22,151 nucleotides of DNA from Syntrophobacterales bacterium. GTDB lineage: Bacteria > Desulfobacterota > Syntrophorhabdia > Syntrophorhabdales > WCHB1-27. Shown here in pieces: positions 1-7,793 of the stretch. A program made the position numbers and the translations under genes. The notes beneath the pieces are model-generated. The model searched no databases. It was not told where the DNA came from and worked only from the letters and a program-made list of their open reading frames with translations. The DNA lies in contig JADGQN010000021.1 in NCBI GenBank assembly GCA_017881765.1, positions 1 through 22,151 of the forward strand, written 5' to 3'. Within the stretch, counting starts at the first letter, position 1. Each line of letters begins with the position of its first letter.

Positions 1-119
1 CTGCATTTGCGCGTCGACTCGTCTTTAAAGAATTCGATGGCACGGCCGCAATGGGGACAGGGCGCTTCAAAGATGTCCCCTGGCTTCCAGTATCGCGTAT
101 CCTGACCGGGGCATATCAT
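1..119 (-). CDS. N-terminal fragment of a zinc-ribbon protein (cut by window edge)
   Basis: An ATG at 119 is preceded by a good ribosome binding site (AAGGTGGTG) and opens a frame that runs off the left edge after 39 complete codons. The visible peptide begins MICPGQDTRYWKPGDIFE and contains a CPHCG knuckle at residues 21-25, then another cysteine at 39 just before the edge. This looks like the first half of a four-cysteine zinc ribbon. The Trp-Lys-Pro-Gly-Asp segment and the Phe-Phe-Lys-Asp stretch look conserved in style, but I cannot name the family with certainty. A zinc-ribbon leader on a larger enzyme, such as an HD-type hydrolase, is one possibility. It lies downstream of hcp on the same strand, separated only by the 136-218 repeat, so it may be co-transcribed with it. 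Confidence 0.72.
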   Translation of the reverse strand, partial: MICPGQDTRYWKPGDIFEAPCPHCGRAIEFFKDESTRKC

Positions 120-135
120 TGTTCACCACCTTCAG

Positions 136-218
136 GGTTCAAGGGTTCAAGGCGCCAAGGGGTCAAGTGCCTGCGAAAGTCTTTTACTCGAACCCTTGGA
201 CCCTCGAACCCTAGACCA
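136..218. repeat. Octamer-based inverted array between hcp and its downstream gene
   Basis: The left arm (136-167) is four 8-nt words in register: GGTTCAAG, GGTTCAAG, GCGCCAAG, GGGTCAAG. The right arm (187-218) is four 8-nt words, CTCGAACC, CTTGGACC, CTCGAACC, CTAGACCA, close to the reverse complement of the left words. A 19-nt spacer separates the arms. The transcript could fold into a long imperfect hairpin in several registers. It starts 17 nt upstream of the gene beginning at 119 and ends 7 nt from the hcp stop. Function unknown. Confidence 0.85.
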
Positions 219-224
219 CTGTTG

Positions 225-1853
225 TCATCCTAGTATCGCTTTCAAGTCCGCGTCCGGTGTAGAGATCGGCTTTATGTCGTAGTTCTTCACCAGGAAGTCG
301 AGAATGGCCGGCGTAATAAAAGCCGGAAGTGAAGGGCCCAGCCGCATGTTCTTTATGCCGAGATAGAGCAGCGTCAGGAGAATTGCCACGGCCTTCTGCT
401 CGTACCATGAAAGGACCATGGAGAGGGGGAGGTCGTTGACGCCGATATTAAACGCCTTTGCCAGAGCAACGGCAATCTGGATCGCGGAGTAGGCATCGTT
501 ACATTGTCCCACGTCCAGGAGCCTCGGGATGCCGCCTATGTCCCCGAGATCTTTGTCGAAGAAGCGGAACTTACCGCATGCAAGGGTCAATACCACGCAA
601 TCTTTCGGAACCTTTTCGACAAATTCCGTGTAGTAGTTACGCCCCGGTTTTGCGCCGTCACAGCCGGCTACGAGGAAAAAGTGGCGTATCTGTTTATTCT
701 TTACCGCCTCGATCACTTTATCGGCGACGCTCATGACGGTACTTCTGCCGAAGCCTACCATAACCGACCCGGCTTCTTTATCATCCGAGAATCCAGGCAT
801 CGCTAAGGCTTTTTGAATAACGGGGGTGAAATTTTGGTCGAGCAAATGGGGTACTCCAGGCCAACCCACAAGTCCGGCTGTGAAAATATTGTCCTGGTAG
901 GCCTGCTGCACGCGCATCAGACAATTGGTCGTAAGAAGGATGGCGCCCGGGAAATCGGCAAATTCCTTGATCTGATTCTGCCATGCGGTGCCAAAATGGC
1001 CGTAAAAATGCGAATACTTTCTCAGGCCGGGATAGGCGTGGGTAGGAAGCATCTCGCCGTGGGTATAGATGTTGATACCTTTCCCCTCGGTCTGCTTCAA
1101 AAGTTCTTCCAAATCCTTCAGGTCATGGCCTGAAACAAGGATAGCCTTTCCTTTCTTTGCTCCGAGGGGAACCTTGGTGGGCACAGGCTGGCCATACGTG
1201 CCCGTGTTTGCCGCATCGAGGATCTCCATCGTCCTCAGGTTCACTTCGCCGACCTTGAGCACCAGCTTTACCCAATCATCCAGGCTCAGGTCTTTGCGCA
1301 GGGTTGCCGCCAAGCCTTCGTGCATAAAAGCCGGAATTGTTTCGTCCTTTTGCCCGAGTATCTGTGCGTGATCCGCGTATGCCGCAATACCCTTGATGCC
1401 GAAAAGGAGCGTATGCTGCAGGGAAAGAATATTCGGGTCTACCGTCGGGTCCGATTTCAGTCCTACTTTTTCTCCCTGCTTTACGAGCGCATCCATCGTC
1501 TTCTCCGGCTGGAAGGTTGCGGGACCTTCACCCACGTCGACTTTGCCGCCGGCAGCTTTCACTTTCCCTTTCAGGGCCTCCCTCAATCTCGCGCCCTGCT
1601 CGATGAGCGTGACGAACCATTGGGGATCGAAGTTTACGTTCGTCAGGGTCGAGAATAGCGCCTTGAAGGTATAGGTGTTGACCTCCGGGTCTATGACACC
1701 GACTTTTCTGCCCTCCACGGCGTACTGTGAAATTCCCTTGACGAGATAGACCAGAAGATCCTGTAGGCTGGCGACCTCAGGCTGCTTGCCGCAAACTCCC
1801 ATAACCGTACATGCTTCACCTTTTGCCGTCTGTTCACACTGATAACAAAACAT
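225..1853 (-). CDS. hcp: Hybrid cluster protein (hydroxylamine reductase / NO-detoxifying Hcp)
   Basis: This 542-aa protein has the full-length Hcp layout. The N-terminal cysteines C3, C6, C15 and C21 (C-x2-C-x8-C-x5-C) match the Desulfovibrio-type cubane cluster motif rather than the wider-spaced enterobacterial one. All hybrid-cluster ligands are visible: H243 (SGHD), E267 (HGEM), C311 (TTNC), C398 (VAGCDG, the persulfide-type Cys), C426 (LACGK), C451 (VGQCND) and E485 (WYEQKA). Members of this family reduce hydroxylamine in vitro and are now thought to reduce NO during nitrosative stress; they act in the cytoplasm. The start is fixed by AAGGAGGC just upstream of the ATG. No hcr reductase gene is beside it. 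A FNR/CRP-type box sits in its promoter and a matching regulator is encoded 1.3 kb away. Confidence 0.97.
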   Translation of the reverse strand: MFCYQCEQTAKGEACTVMGVCGKQPEVASLQDLLVYLVKGISQYAVEGRKVGVIDPEVNTYTFKALFSTLTNVNFDPQWFVTLIEQGARLREALKGKVKAAGGKVDVGEGPATFQPEKTMDALVKQGEKVGLKSDPTVDPNILSLQHTLLFGIKGIAAYADHAQILGQKDETIPAFMHEGLAATLRKDLSLDDWVKLVLKVGEVNLRTMEILDAANTGTYGQPVPTKVPLGAKKGKAILVSGHDLKDLEELLKQTEGKGINIYTHGEMLPTHAYPGLRKYSHFYGHFGTAWQNQIKEFADFPGAILLTTNCLMRVQQAYQDNIFTAGLVGWPGVPHLLDQNFTPVIQKALAMPGFSDDKEAGSVMVGFGRSTVMSVADKVIEAVKNKQIRHFFLVAGCDGAKPGRNYYTEFVEKVPKDCVVLTLACGKFRFFDKDLGDIGGIPRLLDVGQCNDAYSAIQIAVALAKAFNIGVNDLPLSMVLSWYEQKAVAILLTLLYLGIKNMRLGPSLPAFITPAILDFLVKNYDIKPISTPDADLKAILG

Positions 1854-1921
1854 AGCCTGCCTCCTTCGCTGGATTTAGTTTTCCCATGATGTAAATTTGG
1901 GTCATGGCGATCATGAATACA

Positions 1922-1964
1922 AGTGTACTACTCGGCGGGAGAGCGATCCTTGACTTAGATCAAG
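1922..1964 (-). promoter_or_regulatory. hcp promoter with CRP/FNR-type operator at -41.5
   Basis: On the minus strand, CTTGATCTAAGTCAAG (1964-1949) is an inverted repeat with perfect 5-bp arms, TTGA-N6-TCAA in type. Twenty-one nt further on lies TACACT (1927-1922), a reasonable -10 box. Putting the last base of that box at -7 places the start of transcription near 1915 and the operator centre at exactly -41.5, the position of class II FNR/CRP activation. There is no good -35 hexamer, as expected for an activated promoter. The leader to the hcp ATG would be about 62 nt. The activator is inferred to be the regulator at 3195-3881. Confidence 0.72.
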
Positions 1965-1986
1965 AAAAGCGGAGATTTAAAGGCTA

Positions 1987-3096
1987 CTACTTTATCAGGC
2001 GCTTTCTGAGGGAAATGGCGATGAGGCCGGCCAACAGCAAGAGGGCCGTCGAAGGGTCTGGCACTGGAGTATCGGGTGGGGCATGCGGAGGGTTGTCAGG
2101 CACCAGGGGTGGTCCACCCGGGCCCGGTATGAGAGAGGGATTGTCGGAACCAGAATGAAAGATCGGAAACGCTGCACCCGCCAGTGCAGGGAGAAAGCCC
2201 AACCCGCCGACACCTCCCGAAGCGGTGCTGGCAGCCAGGACATCTTGAGAGGCGGACGCAGCCCCCGGGATAGGCATTGAGGCCGGGATAATATCTCCTT
2301 CGCTGAACGCGTCAGCCGGATCAGCGTTGACCGCTTCGGCGGAAGTGGGTACAGGCGGCGCAGTCATCGCAATCGGAGGGAGCGAGGCGCTTCCTTCTAT
2401 AATGTCGTTTCCACATTTCATCGTCCAATGGACGCCGATCTCACTGCGCAAGACCATATTTCTTACACTGAAAATAAAGGTGAGACCGTTGTCAGTCAGA
2501 ATCACCTCCGCATCGTCGACGGCTTCCCCGTAACCGCCTCGCCAGGCCTGATGCGCCCGGTACTTGCTCACGTAAGGCAGGGCCGATGTCATGATTATGT
2601 CCGAAAACTTGAGTTTGTAAACTTTCTTGTTCTCAAAAGAAACCACGTAGTCCCATCCTTCAGAGGCCTCAAAGATATCTTTGTTGTAAGGAGGAAAGCC
2701 TGAAACCTTCCAGCCTTGGGAGCTTATGTAGAGGTCGCCGGGCGGCGCGTCCCGGGTGCGTTTCAGATTGTGCATGTAGTTGAAGAAATAAGGGCCCGCA
2801 ATCTTGACGGTTACGATATCATTGTTCATGGTCACTTCCATCTGATCGACCGCTGATCTTCTGCCGATGACATCGCTGTAGCCGGACGGTTTTATGTTGA
2901 CATACTTCCCCCCCCAGTACATGGTACCGCCAGCCCGGTCGCTGATCATGACCGCCCCGCTGCTCGTGGCCGTGAGCAATGCGGCTGTGAGGAGGCAGAC
3001 CAATGAGAAGGCAACTTTGATGTTTCTCTCCACAGGTGATGTTCTAGATTTCTGGATGGCCTGTGTGGGCATTCTATAGTTTGATTCCTTTTTCAT
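1987..3096 (-). CDS. Secreted protein with PEP-CTERM-type sorting signal
   Basis: This 369-aa exported protein of unknown function has a basic N-terminal region followed by a hydrophobic segment (about residues 28-46) ending in a small-residue stretch that suits signal peptidase. Residues about 50-240 form a soluble domain rich in Tyr and Trp that I do not recognise. They are followed by a Pro/Ala-rich linker. The C-terminus is VPDPSTALLLLAGL plus a few more hydrophobic residues and a basic SLRKR tail, the tripartite PEP-CTERM pattern (here with Asp in place of Glu) read by exosortase systems. No exosortase is in the window. An internal ATG at 3072 is an alternative start, with AAGGA 13 nt before it; neither start has an ideal ribosome site. 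The 5' end faces the regulator gene divergently. Confidence 0.82.
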   Translation of the reverse strand: MKKESNYRMPTQAIQKSRTSPVERNIKVAFSLVCLLTAALLTATSSGAVMISDRAGGTMYWGGKYVNIKPSGYSDVIGRRSAVDQMEVTMNNDIVTVKIAGPYFFNYMHNLKRTRDAPPGDLYISSQGWKVSGFPPYNKDIFEASEGWDYVVSFENKKVYKLKFSDIIMTSALPYVSKYRAHQAWRGGYGEAVDDAEVILTDNGLTFIFSVRNMVLRSEIGVHWTMKCGNDIIEGSASLPPIAMTAPPVPTSAEAVNADPADAFSEGDIIPASMPIPGAASASQDVLAASTASGGVGGLGFLPALAGAAFPIFHSGSDNPSLIPGPGGPPLVPDNPPHAPPDTPVPDPSTALLLLAGLIAISLRKRLIK

Positions 3097-3194
3097 ATTA
3101 TATCATATCATACCTTATTGTATGCAAAAGATGCACCACCGGGATTCTGCTTAACGTTTCTCCGCCCCTGTGTTACTCTATCTCTCAGTACATC

Positions 3195-3881
3195 ATGGAT
3201 ATTGCCGGCTTCATAGAAAATGTCCCGCTCTTTAAAGGGCTGCCATCGGCACAGATCAAGCAACTCGCTTCTCTAGCCATATACAAACCGCACAAGAAGG
3301 GGGAAGTTATTTTTGCCGAAGGGCAGGAGGCGACGGGCTTCTACGTTCTTATTGTGGGACGGGTGAAGATTGCGAAGCTGGCTCCCGACGGGAAAGAACA
3401 GATTCTCCATATCCTCGGATCACAGGAGCCCTTCGGGGAAGTGCCCGTTTTTGCCGGCGAGCGCTTTCCCGCTAATGCGGAGGCGATGGAGGACTCAAAG
3501 GCGCTCTTTCTGCCGAGGGAGGAGTTTATTCAGCTCATCAAGGAAGAACCGTCGGTCGCGATGAATATGCTAGCCCTTCTCTCGCGACGTCTCAGGCAGT
3601 TTAGCAGCCTCATAGAGAACCTGTCTCTGAAGGGTGTTCCCGCCCGTTTGGCATCCTATCTACTTTACATGAGCGAGCGTCAGCGGGATATGGGCCTTCT
3701 GGAACTCGATGTTCCCAAGGCGTTACTGGCCAATTTTCTGGGTACCATACCGGAAACGCTCTCCCGCATCCTGGCCAAAATGACTCAAGAAGGTCTCATT
3801 GAGGTCGACGGCCGACGGATCAGACTGCTCAATCGTCGAGCGCTTGAGGAGCTGGCTTCAGGCACCAGGTCGCTACTTTAA
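3195..3881 (+). CDS. CRP/FNR-family transcriptional regulator (HcpR-like candidate)
   Basis: This 228-aa protein has an N-terminal cyclic-nucleotide-binding-like beta barrel (about residues 10-120), a long dimerisation helix (about 120-150) and a C-terminal winged helix. The recognition helix reads TIPETLSRILAKM. The Glu, Ser and Arg spacing (E187, S190, R191) is that of FNR, which reads TTGA half-sites, and such a site lies in the hcp promoter. The protein has no cysteine at all, so it cannot carry an FNR-type Fe-S cluster; haem or another ligand would have to sense the signal. The start at 3195 (MDIAGFIENVPLF) matches the family N-terminus; the frame is open upstream to 3063 but that part is not family-like. 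The ribosome site is weak. The octaheme nitrite reductase follows after 66 bp, probably in one transcript. Regulation of hcp by this protein is inference. Confidence 0.9.
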   Translation: MDIAGFIENVPLFKGLPSAQIKQLASLAIYKPHKKGEVIFAEGQEATGFYVLIVGRVKIAKLAPDGKEQILHILGSQEPFGEVPVFAGERFPANAEAMEDSKALFLPREEFIQLIKEEPSVAMNMLALLSRRLRQFSSLIENLSLKGVPARLASYLLYMSERQRDMGLLELDVPKALLANFLGTIPETLSRILAKMTQEGLIEVDGRRIRLLNRRALEELASGTRSLL

Positions 3882-3947
3882 TTGTCTTCGGGTCGCGCTT
3901 AAATTTTTCACGAAGCGTGCATTCTTCTAGGAGAGAAAGGAGGTAGC

Positions 3948-5588
3948 ATGAGACGGTTTACTATTGTCATAGCATTGACTGTTGTCGTCTTGTTGACGGC
4001 CGTGGGAATGGCCGCGGAAAAGAAGCTTTCCAGGCAGAAAGAGTTGAAGGCCTCCGAGTGCTACGAATGCCATGGCGTGATTAAAGAGCTCCATACGGGA
4101 GGTAAGCACGCGAAAGTGCAGTGCGGAAACTGTCACCAAGGGTTGGACCAGCATCTTGCCAACCCGGGGCCCGAGACGAGGCCGGTCACGGACATGGCAT
4201 GGGAAGCTTGCGGGAAGTGCCACAAGGAACAGTACACCAGCTTCATGAAAGTTTCCTGGCACCGCCCGGCCAGAGACGAGAAATCGCAACTTACCAACAG
4301 GGCGCCCAACCCGTTTTGGGACAAGCTGATGATGGGCCATGGGTTCACCAAGGAGCATAATCTCACGAGAAGCCATTCCTGGATGCTTACCGATCAGTTC
4401 GTCGTAGACCGGGCCTTTGGCGGCAGGTTTGAGCCGAAGAAGGGCTGGAATTACGTTTTCGAAGAGGGCAAGGTCTGGGACATCCTGCAGGACAAGGAGC
4501 CGGGTACCAACGCTCAGAAACCATTCAAGCCTCAGACTGCTACAGCGGCCAACCCCGTCTGCTTCCAGTGTAAGTCTCAAGACCGGATCCTTGATTGGGC
4601 TTATATGGGAGAGCCGGGAAAGGGTGCCAAGTGGTCTCGGACATCGGCTCCGGTGGAGATGGCCCGCAGTCTCCAGCATGGTCTCAACTGTTTTACGTGT
4701 CATGACCCGCATGCGGCCAGGCCGAGGATAGTGAGAGACGCGTTGATCGACGCTCTGACGCGGCCTGATGGGGACACGCTCTGGCACAAGGACCCCAAGA
4801 GGACGGGCATCAAAGTGCTCGATATGGGGGAGAGGGGCTACACGAGAAAGATAGCACTGCTTGAGAAGTACGACTCCAGATTGCTCTGTGGGCAGTGCCA
4901 CGTTGAATACAACTGCAATCCGGGCTATGATCCGAAGAATCCGGACCTATCCACATACTCTGTCACGATGACGGACCCGAGGACGAACCATTTTCCTTAC
5001 ACCGATGTGTTTGGCCTCTATGAGCATTATAGGAACAAAGTCAGCTTCCTCGATTGGAAGCATACTTTGACAGGTGGACTCCTCTGGAAAGCCCAGCATC
5101 CGGAAACAGAAACACACTACAACTCAAAACATGCGAAGGCAAACGTGCAGTGTGATGACTGCCACACGCCGAAAATCAAGGATAAGAAGAGCGGCAAAGT
5201 CTATACATCGCATTTCGCCGCAACCCCCAGGGTGCAGCTTAAAGAGACTTGCTTGAAATGCCACAAATACTGGACGGAAGAACAGGCCAGATATTCCATT
5301 GACTCTATCAAGGCCTACACAAAGGGGAGGATGAGAAAGGCTGAATTCTGGCTTTGCGCCCTTGTTGACACGATCGTGGAGGCAAAGAAGTCCGGTGTCG
5401 ATGCGGAATCCATAGTGAAGGCTCAAGATCAACACCTGCGGGCGCATATATTCTGGGAGTACTGGACTGCGGAGAACTCAGACGGGTTTCACAACCCCGA
5501 GATGGCCCGCGAGTCTCTCACCCGAAGCGTTGATGAGTCGCAGAAGGGCATAGCTATTCTCCAGCAGGCAATGGCAGCGAAGAAATAG
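3948..5588 (+). CDS. Octaheme cytochrome c nitrite reductase (ONR / TvNiR type)
   Basis: This 546-aa periplasmic protein has a signal peptide (residues 1-22) and eight haem motifs: CxxCH at 38, 59, 88, 248, 314, 402 and 435, plus one CxxCK at C205-C208-K209. The lysine-ligated motif marks the catalytic haem of NrfA-like enzymes. Its place as fourth of eight is that of octaheme nitrite reductases (TvNiR of Thioalkalivibrio), not pentahaem NrfA. Active-site candidates are Y321 just after the sixth haem motif (CGQCHVEYNC) and H384 in QHPE. Y321-N322-C323 matches the Tyr-x-Cys pair that is cross-linked in TvNiR. The enzyme reduces nitrite, and hydroxylamine, to ammonium with six electrons. A strong ribosome site (AAAGGAGG) fixes the ATG. 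No nrfH-like electron donor is nearby. It follows the CRP/FNR regulator. A generic annotation would be NrfA/c552. Confidence 0.93.
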   Translation: MRRFTIVIALTVVVLLTAVGMAAEKKLSRQKELKASECYECHGVIKELHTGGKHAKVQCGNCHQGLDQHLANPGPETRPVTDMAWEACGKCHKEQYTSFMKVSWHRPARDEKSQLTNRAPNPFWDKLMMGHGFTKEHNLTRSHSWMLTDQFVVDRAFGGRFEPKKGWNYVFEEGKVWDILQDKEPGTNAQKPFKPQTATAANPVCFQCKSQDRILDWAYMGEPGKGAKWSRTSAPVEMARSLQHGLNCFTCHDPHAARPRIVRDALIDALTRPDGDTLWHKDPKRTGIKVLDMGERGYTRKIALLEKYDSRLLCGQCHVEYNCNPGYDPKNPDLSTYSVTMTDPRTNHFPYTDVFGLYEHYRNKVSFLDWKHTLTGGLLWKAQHPETETHYNSKHAKANVQCDDCHTPKIKDKKSGKVYTSHFAATPRVQLKETCLKCHKYWTEEQARYSIDSIKAYTKGRMRKAEFWLCALVDTIVEAKKSGVDAESIVKAQDQHLRAHIFWEYWTAENSDGFHNPEMARESLTRSVDESQKGIAILQQAMAAKK

Positions 5589-5594
5589 AATCGT

Positions 5595-5629
5595 GGCCCA
5601 GGGGGCAAAGGTTACTTGCCCCCTGGGCC
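5595..5629 (+). terminator. Strong hairpin after the octaheme nitrite reductase gene
   Basis: GGCCCAGGGGGCAA (5595-5608) is followed by a 7-nt loop and its exact reverse complement (5616-5629), giving a perfect 14-bp GC-rich stem starting 7 nt after the stop codon. The following sequence is only mildly T-rich (tgtctcgtcggttgtc), so termination may be weak or the stem may protect the mRNA 3' end. Confidence 0.75.
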
Positions 5630-5655
5630 TGTCTCGTCGGTTGTCGCTAAACACC

Positions 5656-5685
5656 AACCTTTGGGCAGTCTGCCCTTAAGGTTTT
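5656..5685. other. Second imperfect hairpin ending in a short T run
   Basis: AACCTTTGGGCA and TGCCCTTAAGGTT flank a 3-nt loop. The inner GGGCA/TGCCC and outer AACCTT/AAGGTT stems pair, with a bulge between them, and the structure is followed by TT. It may be a back-up terminator for the upstream gene or leader structure for the gene at 5850. The rest of 5686-5849 shows no recognisable gene or RNA. Confidence 0.4.
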
Positions 5686-5849
5686 CCGGCAAAAATCCGA
5701 TACAATAAGAAAGTTTACTATCATTATGGTCCACGGATGCTGAAGAAACGACAGGAGCGGGGCAAAGAGTGGATCGAGCCATGTCCTCGCCCCTTATTGA
5801 GTCAATAGCCATGGAGCACCTGATGATGAGAAGAACGAGGTAGAAAGGA

Positions 5850-7793
5850 ATGCATTGGGTAGGCGAAAGAGAACCCGACGCTAAAGCCGCACACCCCGTA
5901 AAAGTCCTCGTTGTCGAAGACGAGAGTGTCGTCTCCAAGGATATACAGGAGAGCTTGAAGGGCCTTGGATATACGGTTTGTGGAACGGCCTCTGCGGGGG
6001 AAGAAGCAATAAAGAAGGCGGAGTCACTCCAGCCTGACCTGGTCCTGATGGATATTGTCCTTAGAGGGGATATCGACGGGGTGGAAGCGGCTGAGACGAT
6101 TCGTTCCCGTTTCCACATCCCCGTGATCTACCTGACCGCCTATTCAGATGAGCACACCCTAAACAGAGCCAAAGTCACGGAGCCATCAGGCTACATCCTT
6201 AAACCGTTTGACGAGAGAGAACTGCACACAACCATCGAAGTCGCCCTGTATAGACATACCATGCAGAAAAAGCTCAAAGAAAGCGAGCGATGGTTCGCCA
6301 CGACACTCAAGAGTATAGGCGATGCGGTCATCGCAACGAACACCGAAGGACATATCACTTTCATGAATCCGGTCGCAGAGCTCTTGACGGGATGGAAGGA
6401 TGCGGAAGCACTGGAGAGGGATCTCAACGAGGTCTTCAGCGTGAGAGATCAGGATGGATGCATCCTGATCAAGAACCCCGTGGCAAAGGTACTGGAAGAT
6501 GGGGTGGTCGTTGACCTGAGGAACAACCTTCTGTTCAACAGAGATGGCACCAGGCTTATCGTTGACGACAGCGCGGCGCCCATTGTTGACGACCATGGGA
6601 ATATAGTGGGTGCGGTACTCGTCTTCCGCGACGTCACCGAGAGAAGGAAGGCTGAAGACAAGAGGGCGAAGCTCAACGGCCTGCTCATGGCCGTCCGCAA
6701 TATGAATGAGAGCTTGCTTCGGGTGAAGAGCGAGCCCGAGTTGTTCCAGCAAATCTGTGAATCCCTCGCGACCGTTGTAAACTTCAAGCTTGTTACAATA
6801 AACCTGCTCGATAAGGATCGCTATGAGATAAAACCTGTGGCATATGCAGGTGGAGCAGACGGATTTCTCCCCCTGTGCAGTTTCACCTGGGATGAATTGG
6901 CCGAGGGTCGTAGTCCCGTGGGTACGGCAATCACAACGGGGGCTCCCTGCGTGGTAAATGATACAGAGGATGATCCATCTTACGCGCCGTGGAGATCGGA
7001 AGCTCTGAAACGAGGATTCAATTCCATCGCTGCGCTGCCCCTCGTGAGTAACGGAGAGGTGATGGGAAGTCTCGATGTCTATTCGGGGGAGAAGGAAGCA
7101 TTTGGCCCTGAAGAAATCGAATTTCTCATGGAAGCCGCCGGAGACATCACGGTTGCGCTGAAATCGTTGCGCCTGGAAGAGGAATTAGAAACAAGCCTCG
7201 CAAGCATGAAGAAGGTTCTGGGCGAAACAGTGGAAGCGATAGCGTACATGAGTGAAATGCGTGACCCATACACGGCCGGCCATCAACGGCGCGTTGCGAA
7301 ACTGGCATCTGCCGTGGCACGAGAGATGGGGATGGCAGAGGAACAGGTCGAGGGCATTCGGGTCAGCGGATTCTTGCATGATGTCGGCAAGATTGTTGTG
7401 CCCGCGGAAATTTTAAGCAAGCCAGGTCGCATCAATGAGGCTGAACTGAGCCTGATCAGGACTCATTCGAGCGTTGGCTACGAGATACTGAAGCTTCTGG
7501 AGTTCCCGTGGCCGGTGGCAAAAGCTGTGCTGCAGCATCACGAGAGACGTGACGGCTCAGGCTATCCCGGAGGCCTTACCGCTGAGGTGCTAACCGTGGA
7601 GGCAGAGATCCTGGCCGTTTCGGACGTGGTGGAATCGATGGCGTCGCGGCGACCTTACCGCGAAGCCCTCGGGATTGATAAGGCTCTTGAGGAGATATCA
7701 GAGAAGAAGGGCACTCTATACAATCCGCAGGTTGTAGACGCCTGCCTCAGGCTTTTCAGGGATAAAGGGTTTCAGCTCGACGAGCCAGTCTGA
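5850..7793 (+). CDS. Response regulator with REC-PAS-GAF-HD-GYP domains (predicted c-di-GMP phosphodiesterase)
   Basis: This is a 647-aa cytoplasmic protein. Residues about 16-135 form a receiver domain with acidic E23/D24, phospho-acceptor D68 (LVLMDIV), T96 and K118. Residues about 145-262 are a PAS domain ending in the typical VFRDVTERR. Residues about 280-440 form a GAF domain, then a short helical linker. Residues about 455-640 are an HD-GYP domain with YTAGHQRRV, H510-D511 (FLHDVGK) and HHERRDGSGYP at 563-573, all intact. HD-GYP domains hydrolyse c-di-GMP to pGpG or GMP, so this is probably an active phosphodiesterase gated by phosphorylation and by ligands of PAS/GAF. No partner histidine kinase is in the window. 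A GAGG lies 9 nt before the ATG. The gene stands alone between two intergenic regions. Confidence 0.95.
   Translation: MHWVGEREPDAKAAHPVKVLVVEDESVVSKDIQESLKGLGYTVCGTASAGEEAIKKAESLQPDLVLMDIVLRGDIDGVEAAETIRSRFHIPVIYLTAYSDEHTLNRAKVTEPSGYILKPFDERELHTTIEVALYRHTMQKKLKESERWFATTLKSIGDAVIATNTEGHITFMNPVAELLTGWKDAEALERDLNEVFSVRDQDGCILIKNPVAKVLEDGVVVDLRNNLLFNRDGTRLIVDDSAAPIVDDHGNIVGAVLVFRDVTERRKAEDKRAKLNGLLMAVRNMNESLLRVKSEPELFQQICESLATVVNFKLVTINLLDKDRYEIKPVAYAGGADGFLPLCSFTWDELAEGRSPVGTAITTGAPCVVNDTEDDPSYAPWRSEALKRGFNSIAALPLVSNGEVMGSLDVYSGEKEAFGPEEIEFLMEAAGDITVALKSLRLEEELETSLASMKKVLGETVEAIAYMSEMRDPYTAGHQRRVAKLASAVAREMGMAEEQVEGIRVSGFLHDVGKIVVPAEILSKPGRINEAELSLIRTHSSVGYEILKLLEFPWPVAKAVLQHHERRDGSGYPGGLTAEVLTVEAEILAVSDVVESMASRRPYREALGIDKALEEISEKKGTLYNPQVVDACLRLFRDKGFQLDEPV

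Noticed and set aside
136..218. CRISPR-like array
   Set aside because: Units are only 8 nt with no spacers between them, and the second half is inverted; the same holds for the 7-nt and 6-nt arrays. No cas gene is present.
3882..3947. CRP/FNR box before the octaheme nitrite reductase
   Set aside because: No TTGA-N6-TCAA dyad is present in the 66-bp gap, so direct control by the same box is not supported here.
3927..4901. Long minus-strand open frame (324 codons)
   Set aside because: It lies entirely antisense to the octaheme nitrite reductase, whose haem motifs prove the plus frame; its product has no recognisable domain.
3948..5588. Pentahaem NrfA
   Set aside because: Eight haem motifs are present and the CxxCK motif is fourth, not first, so the octaheme class fits better.
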